Shown here: in pieces, positions 17,694-25,973 of the stretch
Position numbering within the stretch: position 1 is the stretch's first letter
How the letters are laid out: each line of letters begins with the position of its first letter
Assembly: GCA_030653985.1 (NCBI GenBank)
Contig: JAURYJ010000068.1
Coordinates: 1-61,384, forward strand
DNA: 61,384 nt
Direction: 5' to 3'
DNA from: Methylobacter sp.
Lineage (GTDB): Bacteria; Pseudomonadota; Gammaproteobacteria; Methylococcales; Methylomonadaceae
Notes under the pieces: model-generated
Told to the model about the DNA's origin: nothing
The model's database searches: none
Seen by the model: the letters and a program-made list of their open reading frames with translations, nothing else
Made by a program: the position numbers and the translations under genes

Positions 17694-18608
17694 ATGATCA
17701 ATAAAACTAAACTAGCGCTGGGCATTGCGACGGCAACATTAACCATGACCGGAGCATTGGTTTCTCCGCAAGCTGTCGCCGGCTCAAAATCGCAGCACCA
17801 TGCTGAAGTATCAGGCATGAGCAATAAAGTTGACGCATTGGAAGCGCAACTGCAAGCTATGCAAGCTGAGATAAGCCGATTAAGGGCGGAAACAAACCGT
17901 CCTCGTTCTAGTGCCGAAGCCGACAAAGTTCAGGAGCTGGATCAGTGGATGACGTCGGTTAAGAGTGCTCCTGTAGCCGTAGTTGAAAAAGACCACTTAT
18001 TCTCTGCTCGTGGTGGCTGGATGCATCTTAATGATAATCGTGGTTCAACATCAGGTTTGGCAGGATCCGGCTTAGGTGAAGATATTCTGACCAGTGGAAC
18101 AGACAAAGATGCTTTCTATTATGGCGGCGCGATCGATTTCAATATGAACAATAACCTGTTCGGCCTGATGGATCATACTTCGTTTCTGATGGAATTGGGT
18201 GTTGAATATTCCGAATTAGGCGATAGAAAAGACAGCGGTCTTGATAATGTTATTACTGCGGCTACAGGTCCAGGCGGGGTAACTGGGGGTGTACCGACCA
18301 ACTTGCAACAATCTGTAACCGTTAATATGTTACGCCTTAGCGCGGCACCAAAAATCAAGTTTATGCATGGTAGCAAATTCAGACCTTGGTTGATTCCAGT
18401 CGGTTTGGATGTCAACATTATCAGCCCTCCATCTGATGCGGTAACTGTGTTGAACACGGGTATGCAGTTTGGTGCCGGTGCGGAATATGAATTCCTGAAA
18501 GGCATTGTGATTGGTGCGGATGGTCGTTATCATCATACTTTTGATGATGTTGACGGCGTTGATACCGATGGCTTCACCTTGGGCGGTTCTTTAGGTTTCA
18601 AGTTCTAA
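17694..18608 (+). CDS. Outer-membrane beta-barrel protein with N-terminal coiled coil
   Basis: 304 residues. Signal peptide to about residue 29 (ALVSPQAVAG), then a coiled coil at about 42-66 (MSNKVDALEAQLQAMQAEISRLRAE), then a barrel-type region of alternating polar/hydrophobic strands ending in the canonical terminal phenylalanine (GGSLGFKF). Glycine-rich loops and absence of cysteine fit an outer-membrane protein. The coiled coil before the barrel recalls porins with periplasmic trimerising stalks, but the barrel looks closer to small OMP_b-brl proteins. Strong Shine-Dalgarno, promoter and terminator suggest high expression as a single gene. Function unknown. Confidence 0.75.
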   Translation: MINKTKLALGIATATLTMTGALVSPQAVAGSKSQHHAEVSGMSNKVDALEAQLQAMQAEISRLRAETNRPRSSAEADKVQELDQWMTSVKSAPVAVVEKDHLFSARGGWMHLNDNRGSTSGLAGSGLGEDILTSGTDKDAFYYGGAIDFNMNNNLFGLMDHTSFLMELGVEYSELGDRKDSGLDNVITAATGPGGVTGGVPTNLQQSVTVNMLRLSAAPKIKFMHGSKFRPWLIPVGLDVNIISPPSDAVTVLNTGMQFGAGAEYEFLKGIVIGADGRYHHTFDDVDGVDTDGFTLGGSLGFKF

Positions 18609-18637
18609 GATTGCATACTTAGCGAAACCCGAAAAGG

Positions 18638-18675
18638 GCAAAAAAGGGAGGGTTTCAAACCCCTCCCTTTTTTTA
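18638..18675 (+). terminator. Rho-independent terminator
   Basis: AAAAAAGGGAGGGTTT / AACCCCTCCC hairpin followed by seven T, 30 bases after the outer-membrane protein gene. The A-rich left flank could make it bidirectional. Confidence 0.9.
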
Positions 18676-18725
18676 TGGTTAAAAACAGGTGTGTGATATA
18701 GATATTAATATAAACGTCTTTATCT

Positions 18726-18754
18726 TTGCATTTTGTATGGCAGGGTCTTATGAT
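18726..18754 (+). promoter_or_regulatory. Candidate promoter of toxin-antitoxin operon
   Basis: TTGCAT, 17 bases, TATGAT, about 40 bases before the antitoxin ATG at 18794. Good spacing and 4-5 of 6 matches in each box. Confidence 0.5.
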
Positions 18755-18793
18755 GGATCTTAATTTAGTACCATAAAAAGACAGGGTAGGGTT

Positions 18794-19069
18794 ATGAGCA
18801 TTTTGCAGGATATTCGTCCAGTGAGTTATTTAAAGTCCAGATCCGCCGATATTTTAAAGCAGGTTAATGAGACGCATAGACCTATTATTATTACCCAGAA
18901 TGGGGAACCCAAAGCGGTGTTGCAAGACCCGGAAAGTTACGAGAATATGAGAAATGCTATCGGCTTACTTAAGCTCCTTTCCCTGGCAGAAGAAGATATA
19001 AGACAAGGCAAGACGGTTGTTCACGAGTTGGTTTTTCAAAATATCGAGAAACTTCTGGATGTAAAGTGA
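18794..19069 (+). CDS. Phd/YefM-family antitoxin
   Basis: 91 residues. The N-terminus IRPVSYLKSRSADILKQVNETHRPIIITQNGEPKAVL is the Phd/YefM DNA-binding fold; the C-terminus (about 50-91) is the toxin-binding tail. It would bind the toxin encoded next and repress the operon. Its TGA overlaps the toxin's GTG start by four bases, the usual arrangement. Two residues in QNGEPKAVLQDPESYE match the family signature. Confidence 0.88.
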   Translation: MSILQDIRPVSYLKSRSADILKQVNETHRPIIITQNGEPKAVLQDPESYENMRNAIGLLKLLSLAEEDIRQGKTVVHELVFQNIEKLLDVK

Positions 19070-19416
19070 GTGCTGATTATCAGGTAAGATGGGCTAAAAC
19101 GGCGGAAAGCGATTTAGCTGAAATTATTGAATATATTATGCAAAACAGCCCCGCCAATGCACATGAAGTATTTAACAAGATTAAGATAAAAACAGAAGAT
19201 CTGGCTTTATTGCCGGATAGGGGGCGAATTGTTCCTGAGCTGTTTAGTCAGGGCATTTCTTTATATAGGGAAATAATTATTGCGCCCTGGAGAGTTATCT
19301 ATCGAATAGCCGAGAAAACGGTTTTTATTTTAGCCGTTATAGATTCGCGTCGTAATGTAGAAGATGTTTTATTAGAGCATTTAATTCGAATAAACAATGA
19401 AAAACCTTTATCCTGA
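19066..19416 (+). CDS. ParE/RelE-superfamily toxin
   Basis: 116 residues from GTG 19066 (MSADYQVRWAKTAESDLAEIIEYIMQNSP). Family marks: WAKTAESDLAEIIEYI in the first helix, LALLPDRGRIVPEL in the middle and REIIIAPWRVIYRI near the end. The PWRVIYRI form and Phd-type partner suggest the ParE branch (gyrase) but RelE-type mRNA cleavage cannot be excluded. Its 3' end overlaps the start of the iminopeptidase gene by 20 bases in another frame, so the two may be cotranscribed. Confidence 0.85.
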   Translation: MSADYQVRWAKTAESDLAEIIEYIMQNSPANAHEVFNKIKIKTEDLALLPDRGRIVPELFSQGISLYREIIIAPWRVIYRIAEKTVFILAVIDSRRNVEDVLLEHLIRINNEKPLS

Positions 19417-20341
19417 AATAACCCCCTACCAGACATTTTTTCTTGAAACCGGCAGCAAGCACCAGGTTTATGTGGAGCAAAGCGGCAGTCCTGACGGTAT
19501 TCCGGTTATTTTTCTGCACGGTGGGCCGTGTTCCGGCACCCGGCCTGAGCACCGGCGTTTTTTTAATCCCAAGCTTTATCGTATCATTTTGTTTGACCAG
19601 CGCGGCTGTGGGCTGTCGCTGCCCTTTGGCGAGCTAGAAAACAATACCACCCAGGATTTAATTGATGATATGGAGCGTATCCGTCATCAGCTGGGCATAG
19701 CTCAATGGCTGGTATTTGGTGGGTCGTGGGGCGGGGCGCTGACTTTGTTGTATGCCCAGCAGCATAAGGATAAAGTCATCGGCTTAATTGTTCGTGCGGT
19801 GTTTCTGGCGCGGCAGCAGGATTTGGACTGGTTTGCCAAAGGTGGCGCGGGCAATATTTATCCAGAGCAATGGCAGCGATTAATTGAAAGCATCCCGGAA
19901 CAAGGACGAGAAAATCCGGTGGAAGAGTTGTATGATGCAATATGGGGCGAAGACGAGGTGGCGCAAAGGCGAGCAGCCAAGGAATGGATGGCCTGGGGTG
20001 GGCAAGTGGCATTGGGTAACGATTATCAGCCGAGTCCAAAAGGCGAGCATGCAACGGAGCTTATGGTTAAACAGGTGCGCATGGAATTGCATTATGCCAA
20101 GCAGCATTATTTTATTAGGGAAAACCAGATCCTGGATAATTGTGGCGGCTTGGTTGATATTCCAACGGTTATCATTCACGGGCGCTATGATTTTGTCTGT
20201 CCAATCGAAGCCGGTTATAGCCTACATAAAGCATTGCCGAATGCCGAATATATTGTTTTACCCAATGCCGGGCATATCGCTCAAGGTAAGGAAATGATCA
20301 ATGCCCTGGTTGCGGCAACTGACAGCTTTGCAGGGAATTGA
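19397..20341 (+). CDS. pip: Proline iminopeptidase
   Basis: 314-residue alpha/beta hydrolase of peptidase family S33. Motifs: oxyanion HGGPCSGTRPEHRRFF near 38-53, DQRGCGLS near 64-71, nucleophile GGSWGGAL (serine about 107), and C-terminal GRYDFVCP aspartate and AGHIAQ histidine. It removes N-terminal proline from peptides in the cytoplasm. The start overlaps the toxin gene's last 20 bases. No separate promoter is evident, so part of its expression may depend on the toxin-antitoxin promoter. Confidence 0.9.
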   Translation: MKNLYPEITPYQTFFLETGSKHQVYVEQSGSPDGIPVIFLHGGPCSGTRPEHRRFFNPKLYRIILFDQRGCGLSLPFGELENNTTQDLIDDMERIRHQLGIAQWLVFGGSWGGALTLLYAQQHKDKVIGLIVRAVFLARQQDLDWFAKGGAGNIYPEQWQRLIESIPEQGRENPVEELYDAIWGEDEVAQRRAAKEWMAWGGQVALGNDYQPSPKGEHATELMVKQVRMELHYAKQHYFIRENQILDNCGGLVDIPTVIIHGRYDFVCPIEAGYSLHKALPNAEYIVLPNAGHIAQGKEMINALVAATDSFAGN

Positions 20342-20429
20342 TGTCAATTAATGAGCCTGTAACAGTAAGCATGTTTGAGGCGCCAAATTCAGCAGGCCTG
20401 AGCGACTGCAATATACTTTATACAAATAA

Positions 20430-21407
20430 ATGAAATTACATGATCAAAAGCTCCGTGAATTGGGCTTAGCCGTTATTCAGGTGGAAACACAGGCGATTGC
20501 CGCATTAGCCGAGCAAATTAATGATGATTTTGTGGTTGCCTGCAAATTAATGTTTACTTGTAAAGGTCGTGTGGTGGTTACCGGCATGGGTAAATCGGGG
20601 CATATTGCCGGTAAGATTGCTGCGACTTTAGCCAGTACCGGAACGCCCGCTTTTTTTGTGCATTCGGGGGAAGCCAGTCATGGCGATTTGGGTATGATTA
20701 CCCAGCAAGACGTGGTGTTGGCTTTATCGAATTCAGGGGAAACCGAGGAGGTTTTAACGATACTGCCGATCATTAAACGGCTGGGTGTACCGTTAATAGC
20801 CATGACCGGAAACCCGGCGTCAACGCTGGCTAAGTTTGCCACCATCCATATCAACGTGGCTGTTAAGCAAGAAGCTTGCCCGCTAGGACTTGCGCCTACC
20901 TCCAGCACCACAGCAGCCTTAGTGATGGGTGATGCGCTGGCGGTTTCTTTGCTGGAAGCACGGGGCTTTACTCGCGATGATTTTGCCTTGTCTCATCCCG
21001 GAGGCAGTTTAGGCAAGCGACTGTTATTGATGGTAAGTGATATTATGCATGCCGATGAAAAAGTACCCTCGGTGCCTGAGTCTGCACTGATCAGTCATGC
21101 TTTGCTGGAGATGACGGAGAAAAAGCTGGGTATGACCGCGATAGTCGATACTGATAAATGCGTCACCGGTATTTTTACTGATGGCGATTTGCGGCGAATG
21201 CTGGGCAAGAATTTTGATATACACAAAACCGCCATTACCGAAGTCATGACGCCGAATTGTACGGTCATTCCGGCGAATATACTGGCAGCTGAGGCCATGC
21301 AAATTATGGAACGGAAAAAAATTAATGCGTTAATTGTTGTTGATCAGCAGCACAGGGCGATAGGTGCATTGAATATGCATGATCTGATTCGAGCAGGTAT
21401 CGTGTAA
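20430..21407 (+). CDS. kdsD: Arabinose-5-phosphate isomerase
   Basis: 325 residues: SIS isomerase domain at about 35-170 (GRVVVTGMGKSGHIAGKIAATLASTGTPAFFVHSGEASHGD) and two CBS domains at about 205-320. It converts ribulose 5-phosphate to arabinose 5-phosphate, the first step to Kdo. In a RuMP organism it draws on the same ribulose 5-phosphate pool as formaldehyde fixation. It heads the kdsD-kdsC-lptC-lptA-lptB-rpoN run; the stop overlaps the kdsC start by one base. Confidence 0.96.
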   Translation: MKLHDQKLRELGLAVIQVETQAIAALAEQINDDFVVACKLMFTCKGRVVVTGMGKSGHIAGKIAATLASTGTPAFFVHSGEASHGDLGMITQQDVVLALSNSGETEEVLTILPIIKRLGVPLIAMTGNPASTLAKFATIHINVAVKQEACPLGLAPTSSTTAALVMGDALAVSLLEARGFTRDDFALSHPGGSLGKRLLLMVSDIMHADEKVPSVPESALISHALLEMTEKKLGMTAIVDTDKCVTGIFTDGDLRRMLGKNFDIHKTAITEVMTPNCTVIPANILAAEAMQIMERKKINALIVVDQQHRAIGALNMHDLIRAGIV

Positions 21408-21949
21408 TGACGGATAGCCAAAACAGGCAGGCCCTTGTGGAAAAAGCCAAGAAAGTCAAATTGCTGATTCTGGATGTAGACGGCGTATTAACGGATGGCA
21501 GGCTTTTTTTCGATGCTGAGGGCAATGAATACAAGTCATTTCACGCACGTGACGGTCATGGCATCAAGCTGCTGCGTCAGACCGGTGTTGAGGTCGCGGT
21601 GATTTCCGGGCGCAACTCAAATTCGGTTGCGCTACGCATGAAAAATCTGGGTATTGAGCATGTGTATCAGGGTCATGAAAATAAAGTCGCCGCGTTTAAT
21701 GAGATTATTGAGCTTACAGGTATAACGCCGGATCAGGCGGCGCATGTCGGTGATGACTTGTTGGATTTGCCTATAATGATCAGAGTCGGTCTGGCGATTG
21801 CGGTTAATGATGCTAACTTTGCGGTTAAACAACATGCTGATTGGTGTACGACCTTGCCTGGGGGGTTGGGTGCGGTCAGGGAAGTGTGTGACTTTATTAT
21901 GCAGGCACAAGGACGTTTTGATGACGTCTTGAATGCTTACTTAAAATGA
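21407..21949 (+). CDS. kdsC: Kdo-8-phosphate phosphatase
   Basis: 180-residue HAD-family phosphatase without a cap domain, as expected for tetrameric KdsC. Catalytic motif LLILDVDGVLTDG at about 20-32; motif II VAVISGRNSNSV; motif III/IV HVGDDLLDLPIM near 116-127. It dephosphorylates Kdo 8-phosphate. Overlaps kdsD by one base and lptC by four bases, so the set is translationally coupled. Confidence 0.96.
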   Translation: MTDSQNRQALVEKAKKVKLLILDVDGVLTDGRLFFDAEGNEYKSFHARDGHGIKLLRQTGVEVAVISGRNSNSVALRMKNLGIEHVYQGHENKVAAFNEIIELTGITPDQAAHVGDDLLDLPIMIRVGLAIAVNDANFAVKQHADWCTTLPGGLGAVREVCDFIMQAQGRFDDVLNAYLK

Positions 21950-22515
21950 CCCGACTAAACGGCAATTACAGTTATCTGTATCTGATCATTATCGCGGTAA
22001 TGAGCTGGTGGCTGGTTAAATTAACCGGTTCGGATGAGTTTGGTCGTATAGCGGTTCCTGCGCACAGCCCTGATTATTTTAGCAAGGGCTATACGAAATG
22101 GGAAATGAGTGAGTTTGGCATTCCTAAAAGCAAGTTGATGGCTGATGAAATGGTTCATTACAGCGATGACAGCACCACACATATGGTGAATCCATTGATG
22201 TTTTTTTATAACGAGAAAACCCCGCCTTGGGTCGTTAAATCAGAGGCTGGTATTTTGTCTGCCGATGGCAAGGATTTGTTATTAAATGGCAAGGTCGCTG
22301 TTGAGAGGGCAGCGGCTGAAGGGGTCAGAGAGCTTAAAATATATACCTCCAATTTAAAAGTAAAACCGGAAAGCAGTTATGCAGAAACGGGTGCGTGGGC
22401 AAAGTTGGTCAGTTTACCAAACTGGACGACAGGAATCGGTATGAAGCTGACTTTTGCGGATCCGATTCATATTGAATTGCTTTCTAATGTTAAAGGGAAC
22501 TATGAAACAAAATAA
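21946..22515 (+). CDS. lptC: LPS export protein LptC
   Basis: 189 residues. One N-terminal membrane anchor at about 7-24 (YLYLIIIAVMSWWLVKL), then a beta-jellyroll periplasmic domain. LptC links the LptBFG transporter to the LptA bridge in lipopolysaccharide export. Position between kdsC and lptA is canonical. Overlaps kdsC by 4 and lptA by 14 bases. Confidence 0.93.
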   Translation: MTRLNGNYSYLYLIIIAVMSWWLVKLTGSDEFGRIAVPAHSPDYFSKGYTKWEMSEFGIPKSKLMADEMVHYSDDSTTHMVNPLMFFYNEKTPPWVVKSEAGILSADGKDLLLNGKVAVERAAAEGVRELKIYTSNLKVKPESSYAETGAWAKLVSLPNWTTGIGMKLTFADPIHIELLSNVKGNYETK

Positions 22516-23092
22516 TAAACCTTGCTGCTGGGCGCTCCTTAGAAGTAGCTGTTATTTACTTTTAGTGGCGCTTTATAGTGCGAGTGCTTACGCCCTGGAA
22601 AGTGACGCCAACCAGCCGATCATTATCGATTCCAATGCAGCGACTTATGATGATCTAAAAGGCGTTAGTATTTATACGGGTAATGTGATCTCAGTTCAGG
22701 GCAGTATTCGGGTGCAGTCAGATAAGCTGGTGGTTTATTTTATCGAGGGTGAAGTTGATAAGCTGGTGTTTACCGGTAAGCCGGCAAAATTTAAACAAAC
22801 GCCTAACGAGGGAGCCCAGGATATAACCGGTGAAGCGTTAACCGGCGAGTATTACCCGAAAAAGAATTTGTTGGTTTTGATTGATAAAGCCACTGTCTGG
22901 CGGGAGACGGGGGCTTATTCCAGCGACATGATTGTGTACGACCTTAAGACCTCGTTAGTTAAAGCGGGCGAAAAAGAATCGACTAGCAAACGTGTCCGTG
23001 TCGTATTGCAACCGAAAGGTAAAGAAGAGTCAAAAACTAAAGAGCAATCGCCAGTGTCAGCACAACCCACGGTAAAGGACAATAGTCAATGA
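22502..23092 (+). CDS. lptA: LPS transport periplasmic protein LptA
   Basis: 196 residues from ATG 22502, placed after AAAGGGAAC; an upstream in-frame ATG at 22454 was rejected because it deletes the signal-peptide start. Signal peptide ends near ASAYALES (about residue 33). The jellyroll domain carries IIIDSNAATYDDLKGVSIYTGNVISVQGSIRVQSD. A polar, lysine/glutamate-rich tail (~165-196) is longer than usual. LptA oligomers bridge inner and outer membranes for LPS passage. Confidence 0.93.
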   Translation: MKQNNKPCCWALLRSSCYLLLVALYSASAYALESDANQPIIIDSNAATYDDLKGVSIYTGNVISVQGSIRVQSDKLVVYFIEGEVDKLVFTGKPAKFKQTPNEGAQDITGEALTGEYYPKKNLLVLIDKATVWRETGAYSSDMIVYDLKTSLVKAGEKESTSKRVRVVLQPKGKEESKTKEQSPVSAQPTVKDNSQ

Positions 23093-23165
23093 TGACGCGA
23101 AAGACGCAAGGCGCAAGCTACAAAACGATGTGTTTCACCTTTAGCCTTGAACTTCTTGCTTAACC
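23093..23165. repeat. Dispersed GGCGAAAG/CCTTGAACC repeat, copy 2
   Basis: The lptA-lptB gap contains GACGCGAAAGACGCAAGGCGCAAG and TTAGCCTTGAACTTC arms, a degenerate relative of the repeats at 5742 and 25711. It separates two genes that usually overlap or nearly touch. Confidence 0.45.
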
Positions 23166-23891
23166 ATGACCAGACTAGCCGCAAAACAGCTGATTAAAAA
23201 CTACAATAAACGCAATGTGGTGAACGGTGTTTCATTGCATGTTGATACCGGTGAAGTGGTTGGTTTATTGGGGCCTAACGGCGCAGGAAAAACCACCAGT
23301 TTTTATATGATGGTAGGCCTGATTAAAGCAGATGAAGGTGAGATTACGCTGGATTCACAGGTCATTACCCATCATCCGATGCATTTGCGGGCACAATTAG
23401 GGATAGGCTATTTACCCCAGGAACCCTCGGTTTTTCGAAAATTAACTGTAGCGGATAATTTACGTGCGGTGTTACAAATCCGTTCTGACTTAACGGAAGG
23501 GCAGGCGGAGCTAGTGATTGAGGAATTGTTGCAGGAATTTCATATCCTGCATCTACGCGATCAAATCGCCTTAGGCTTGTCGGGCGGCGAACGACGGCGG
23601 GTTGAAATTGCCAGGGCGTTGGCGACTAACCCTCAATTTATACTGCTGGACGAGCCTTTTGCCGGGGTAGATCCGATATCGGTAGATGATATAAAGAAAA
23701 TCATCGAGCATTTGAAAGATCGCGGTATTGGCGTATTGATTACCGAACATAATGTCAGGGAAACACTAGGTATTTGTGATCGTGCGTATATACTTAACGA
23801 CGGCAGAGTCATTGCCGAAGGCGGAGCGGAAGCTATCGTTGCCAATGAGGAAGTGCGTAAAGTGTATTTAGGCAATAATTTTAGCCTTTAG
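23166..23891 (+). CDS. lptB: LPS export ABC transporter ATP-binding protein LptB
   Basis: 241 residues. Walker [10 protein letters not shown] at about 36-44, Q-loop [12 protein letters not shown], signature LSGGERRR near 138, Walker [14 protein letters not shown] near 158-170, H-loop ITEHN. LptB powers LPS extraction from the inner membrane with LptFG (not in this window). The gene starts a few bases after a dispersed repeat and has only a weak ribosome binding site. Confidence 0.96.
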   Translation: MTRLAAKQLIKNYNKRNVVNGVSLHVDTGEVVGLLGPNGAGKTTSFYMMVGLIKADEGEITLDSQVITHHPMHLRAQLGIGYLPQEPSVFRKLTVADNLRAVLQIRSDLTEGQAELVIEELLQEFHILHLRDQIALGLSGGERRRVEIARALATNPQFILLDEPFAGVDPISVDDIKKIIEHLKDRGIGVLITEHNVRETLGICDRAYILNDGRVIAEGGAEAIVANEEVRKVYLGNNFSL

Positions 23892-23919
23892 CTTTGGAAC
23901 CTTGAACCTTGAGCCTTAA
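23892..23919. repeat. Dispersed CCTTGAACC repeat, half copy
   Basis: GGAACCTTGAACCTTGAGCC fills the whole lptB-rpoN gap and matches the right arm of the repeats at 5742 and 25711. It leaves rpoN without an obvious Shine-Dalgarno site. Confidence 0.45.
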
Positions 23920-25365
23920 ATGAAACAATCCTTACATCTTCGATTAGGCCAACAGCTGTCTATGACGCCGCAATTGCAACAGGCGATCAAATTGTTACAG
24001 ATGTCGACATTAGAATTGCAGCAGGAGATTCAACAGGCTCTTGAATCTAATATGATGCTGGAAGTTAATGAGGAAGAATATGCCGTTCAGGAAGTTGAAA
24101 TACCCGTTGAGAAAAAAACGGATAATACGGATTTACTGACTAGTCAGGGTTCACAAACCGATATGCCGGATGAACTGCCCATCGATTCTTCTTGGGATGA
24201 TGTCTATGAATATGCGATGGAGTCGGGTGGCAATTCCTCTGAGACTATCGAATTTGAAACGCAGCGCAGTAAATGCTCAACCTTGCAGGATCATTTGTTA
24301 TGGCAAGTAGAATTGACCTCGTTTTCAGAAAGGGATCATGCCATCTCTATGGCTATTATTGATTCGATTAATGGAGACGGCTATTTAATCAGTCGCCCAG
24401 AAGAAATTTTTCAGGGGATGTTGGGTCAGTTAGACGATTTGGACTTTGATGAAGTTAATGCGGTACTGCACAGGGTGCAAAACTTTGATCCGGTCGGTGT
24501 TGCCGCTATTGATTTAAAAGATTGTCTCAGATTACAGCTACAGCAGTTGCCGGAGGCCACGCCTTATAAAGAGGAGGCATTGATTCTGGTTACCCGATAC
24601 CTGGATTTATTAGCGACGCATGAGCAGTCGAAACTGATGCGTAAATTGGGTGTTACCGAGCGGCAATTGGATGAGGTGGTGGCACTCATCAGAACCTTGG
24701 ATCCCAAGCCGGGCGCACAGATACAGGATTCGGATTCCGAATATGTTATCCCCGATGTCTACGTGGCTAAGCGAAACGGTAAATGGCAAGTCAACCTAAA
24801 CGCGGATACAGCGCCTAAATTACGCATCAATCCGTTTTATTCAAGCATGATAAAACGGGCAGATAACAGTAAGGACAATGCCTGTATGAAGGATCATTTG
24901 CAGGAGGCCAGATGGTTTATTAAAAGTCTGCATAGCCGTAATGATACCTTATTGCGTGTTGCCCGGTGCATTGTGGAAAAGCAGGCCGGGTTCCTTGAGC
25001 ATGGCTCTATTGCAATGAAGTCTATGGTGTTGAGAGACATTGCTGAAGAACTGGAATTGCATGAGTCCACAATATCCCGGGTGACCACGCAAAAATTTAT
25101 GCATACCCCCAATGGTATTGTCGAATTTAAGTATTTTTTTTCCAGTCATGTATCAACAGAAGGAGGCGGAGAGTGTTCATCTACGGCTATCAGGGCGTTT
25201 ATTAAAGAGCTCATCAGCAATGAAAATCTGGCAAAACCGTTAAGTGATAGTAAAATAGCCGAGCTATTAAAAGAAAAGGGCATTAATGTTGCTAGAAGAA
25301 CAATTGCCAAGTATCGTGAAGCGATGCTCATTTCCTCATCAAGTCAGCGTAAGCGTATTTTATAA
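23920..25365 (+). CDS. rpoN: RNA polymerase sigma-54 factor
   Basis: 481 residues. Region I glutamine-rich activator-interaction segment LRLGQQLSMTPQLQQAIKLL at about 6-25; acidic region II; core-binding domain about 115-300; HTH at about 370-395 (ELELHESTISRVTTQKFM); RpoN box ARRTIAKYRE at about 456-465. Sigma-54 directs transcription of flagellar, nitrogen and other genes with enhancer-binding proteins. Its neighbours lptB upstream and hpf downstream are canonical. Confidence 0.97.
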   Translation: MKQSLHLRLGQQLSMTPQLQQAIKLLQMSTLELQQEIQQALESNMMLEVNEEEYAVQEVEIPVEKKTDNTDLLTSQGSQTDMPDELPIDSSWDDVYEYAMESGGNSSETIEFETQRSKCSTLQDHLLWQVELTSFSERDHAISMAIIDSINGDGYLISRPEEIFQGMLGQLDDLDFDEVNAVLHRVQNFDPVGVAAIDLKDCLRLQLQQLPEATPYKEEALILVTRYLDLLATHEQSKLMRKLGVTERQLDEVVALIRTLDPKPGAQIQDSDSEYVIPDVYVAKRNGKWQVNLNADTAPKLRINPFYSSMIKRADNSKDNACMKDHLQEARWFIKSLHSRNDTLLRVARCIVEKQAGFLEHGSIAMKSMVLRDIAEELELHESTISRVTTQKFMHTPNGIVEFKYFFSSHVSTEGGGECSSTAIRAFIKELISNENLAKPLSDSKIAELLKEKGINVARRTIAKYREAMLISSSSQRKRIL

Positions 25366-25419
25366 CGCTACCTGGCGCTGATAACAAACTAATCATTCAC
25401 CATTAAAGGAGTTTATCTC

Positions 25420-25710
25420 ATGCAAGTTATCGTAACAGGCCATCATCTTGAAGTAACTGACGCTTTAAAAGCGCACATCGACTCAAAATTTGAAAAATTA
25501 GCACGTCATTTTGATAACGTTACTGAAGTTCACGTTATTTTAAGCGTGGAAAAATTAATTCAAAAGGCCGAAGCAACATTGCAAATGAGTGGCGCTAAAC
25601 TGTTTGCCGAAGATCATCAGGAAGATATGTATGTGGCTATCGACCACATGGTTGATAAATTAGATCGTCAAATTACCAAGCATAAAGAAAAAACTGCACA
25701 GCATAGATAA
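25420..25710 (+). CDS. hpf: Ribosome hibernation promoting factor (short HPF)
   Basis: 96 residues, short form. N-terminal MQVIVTGHHLEVTDALKAHIDSKFEKLARHF and central ATLQMSGAKLFAEDHQEDMYVAIDHMVDKLDRQI are the family hallmarks. It binds the 30S decoding region and promotes 100S dimers in resting cells. Strong AAAGGAG precedes the ATG. It follows rpoN as in most gammaproteobacteria; ptsN, which usually comes next, is absent. Confidence 0.95.
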   Translation: MQVIVTGHHLEVTDALKAHIDSKFEKLARHFDNVTEVHVILSVEKLIQKAEATLQMSGAKLFAEDHQEDMYVAIDHMVDKLDRQITKHKEKTAQHR

Positions 25711-25788
25711 AAAAGCAGGCGAAAGGTTCAAGGCGAAAGGTATAAAAAGCGCTTTGAACCCAGTCCCTTTTACCTTGAGCCTCATTTT
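25711..25788. repeat. Dispersed GGCGAAAG/CCTTGAACC repeat, copy 3
   Basis: CAGGCGAAAGGTTCAAGGCG and CGCTTTGAACCCAGTCCC / TACCTTGAGCC arms form an imperfect hairpin. It abuts dispersed hairpin element copy B, so two different elements lie in tandem where ptsN would be expected. Confidence 0.6.
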
Positions 25789-25973
25789 ATGTTTCAATCC
25801 ACATCCGACCTCTATCCGTCGAGTGACACCCGCCGACGGATAGAGGTCGGTGGATTTTCCTCCCCGTGAATGGGGAGGTTACCAAAAAGGATAACGATGT
25901 CAGTGCATCGTTGTCAAACTCCAATAATCCCCCTGAAGGGGGAGGTTTCAGACCAGCGAAGAAATTTGATGAA
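25789..25973 (-). repeat. Dispersed hairpin element, copy B (full length)
   Basis: Full-length copy on the minus strand. It holds a 17-bp perfect stem (arms 25805-25821 and 25834-25850) with a 12-base loop, a CCTCCCCGTGAATGGGGAGG hairpin and a CCCCCTGAAGGGGG hairpin. The end next to the long stem reads GTGGATTGAAACAT on the minus strand. The opposite end contains the ATG of rapZ at 25969. Confidence 0.9.
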
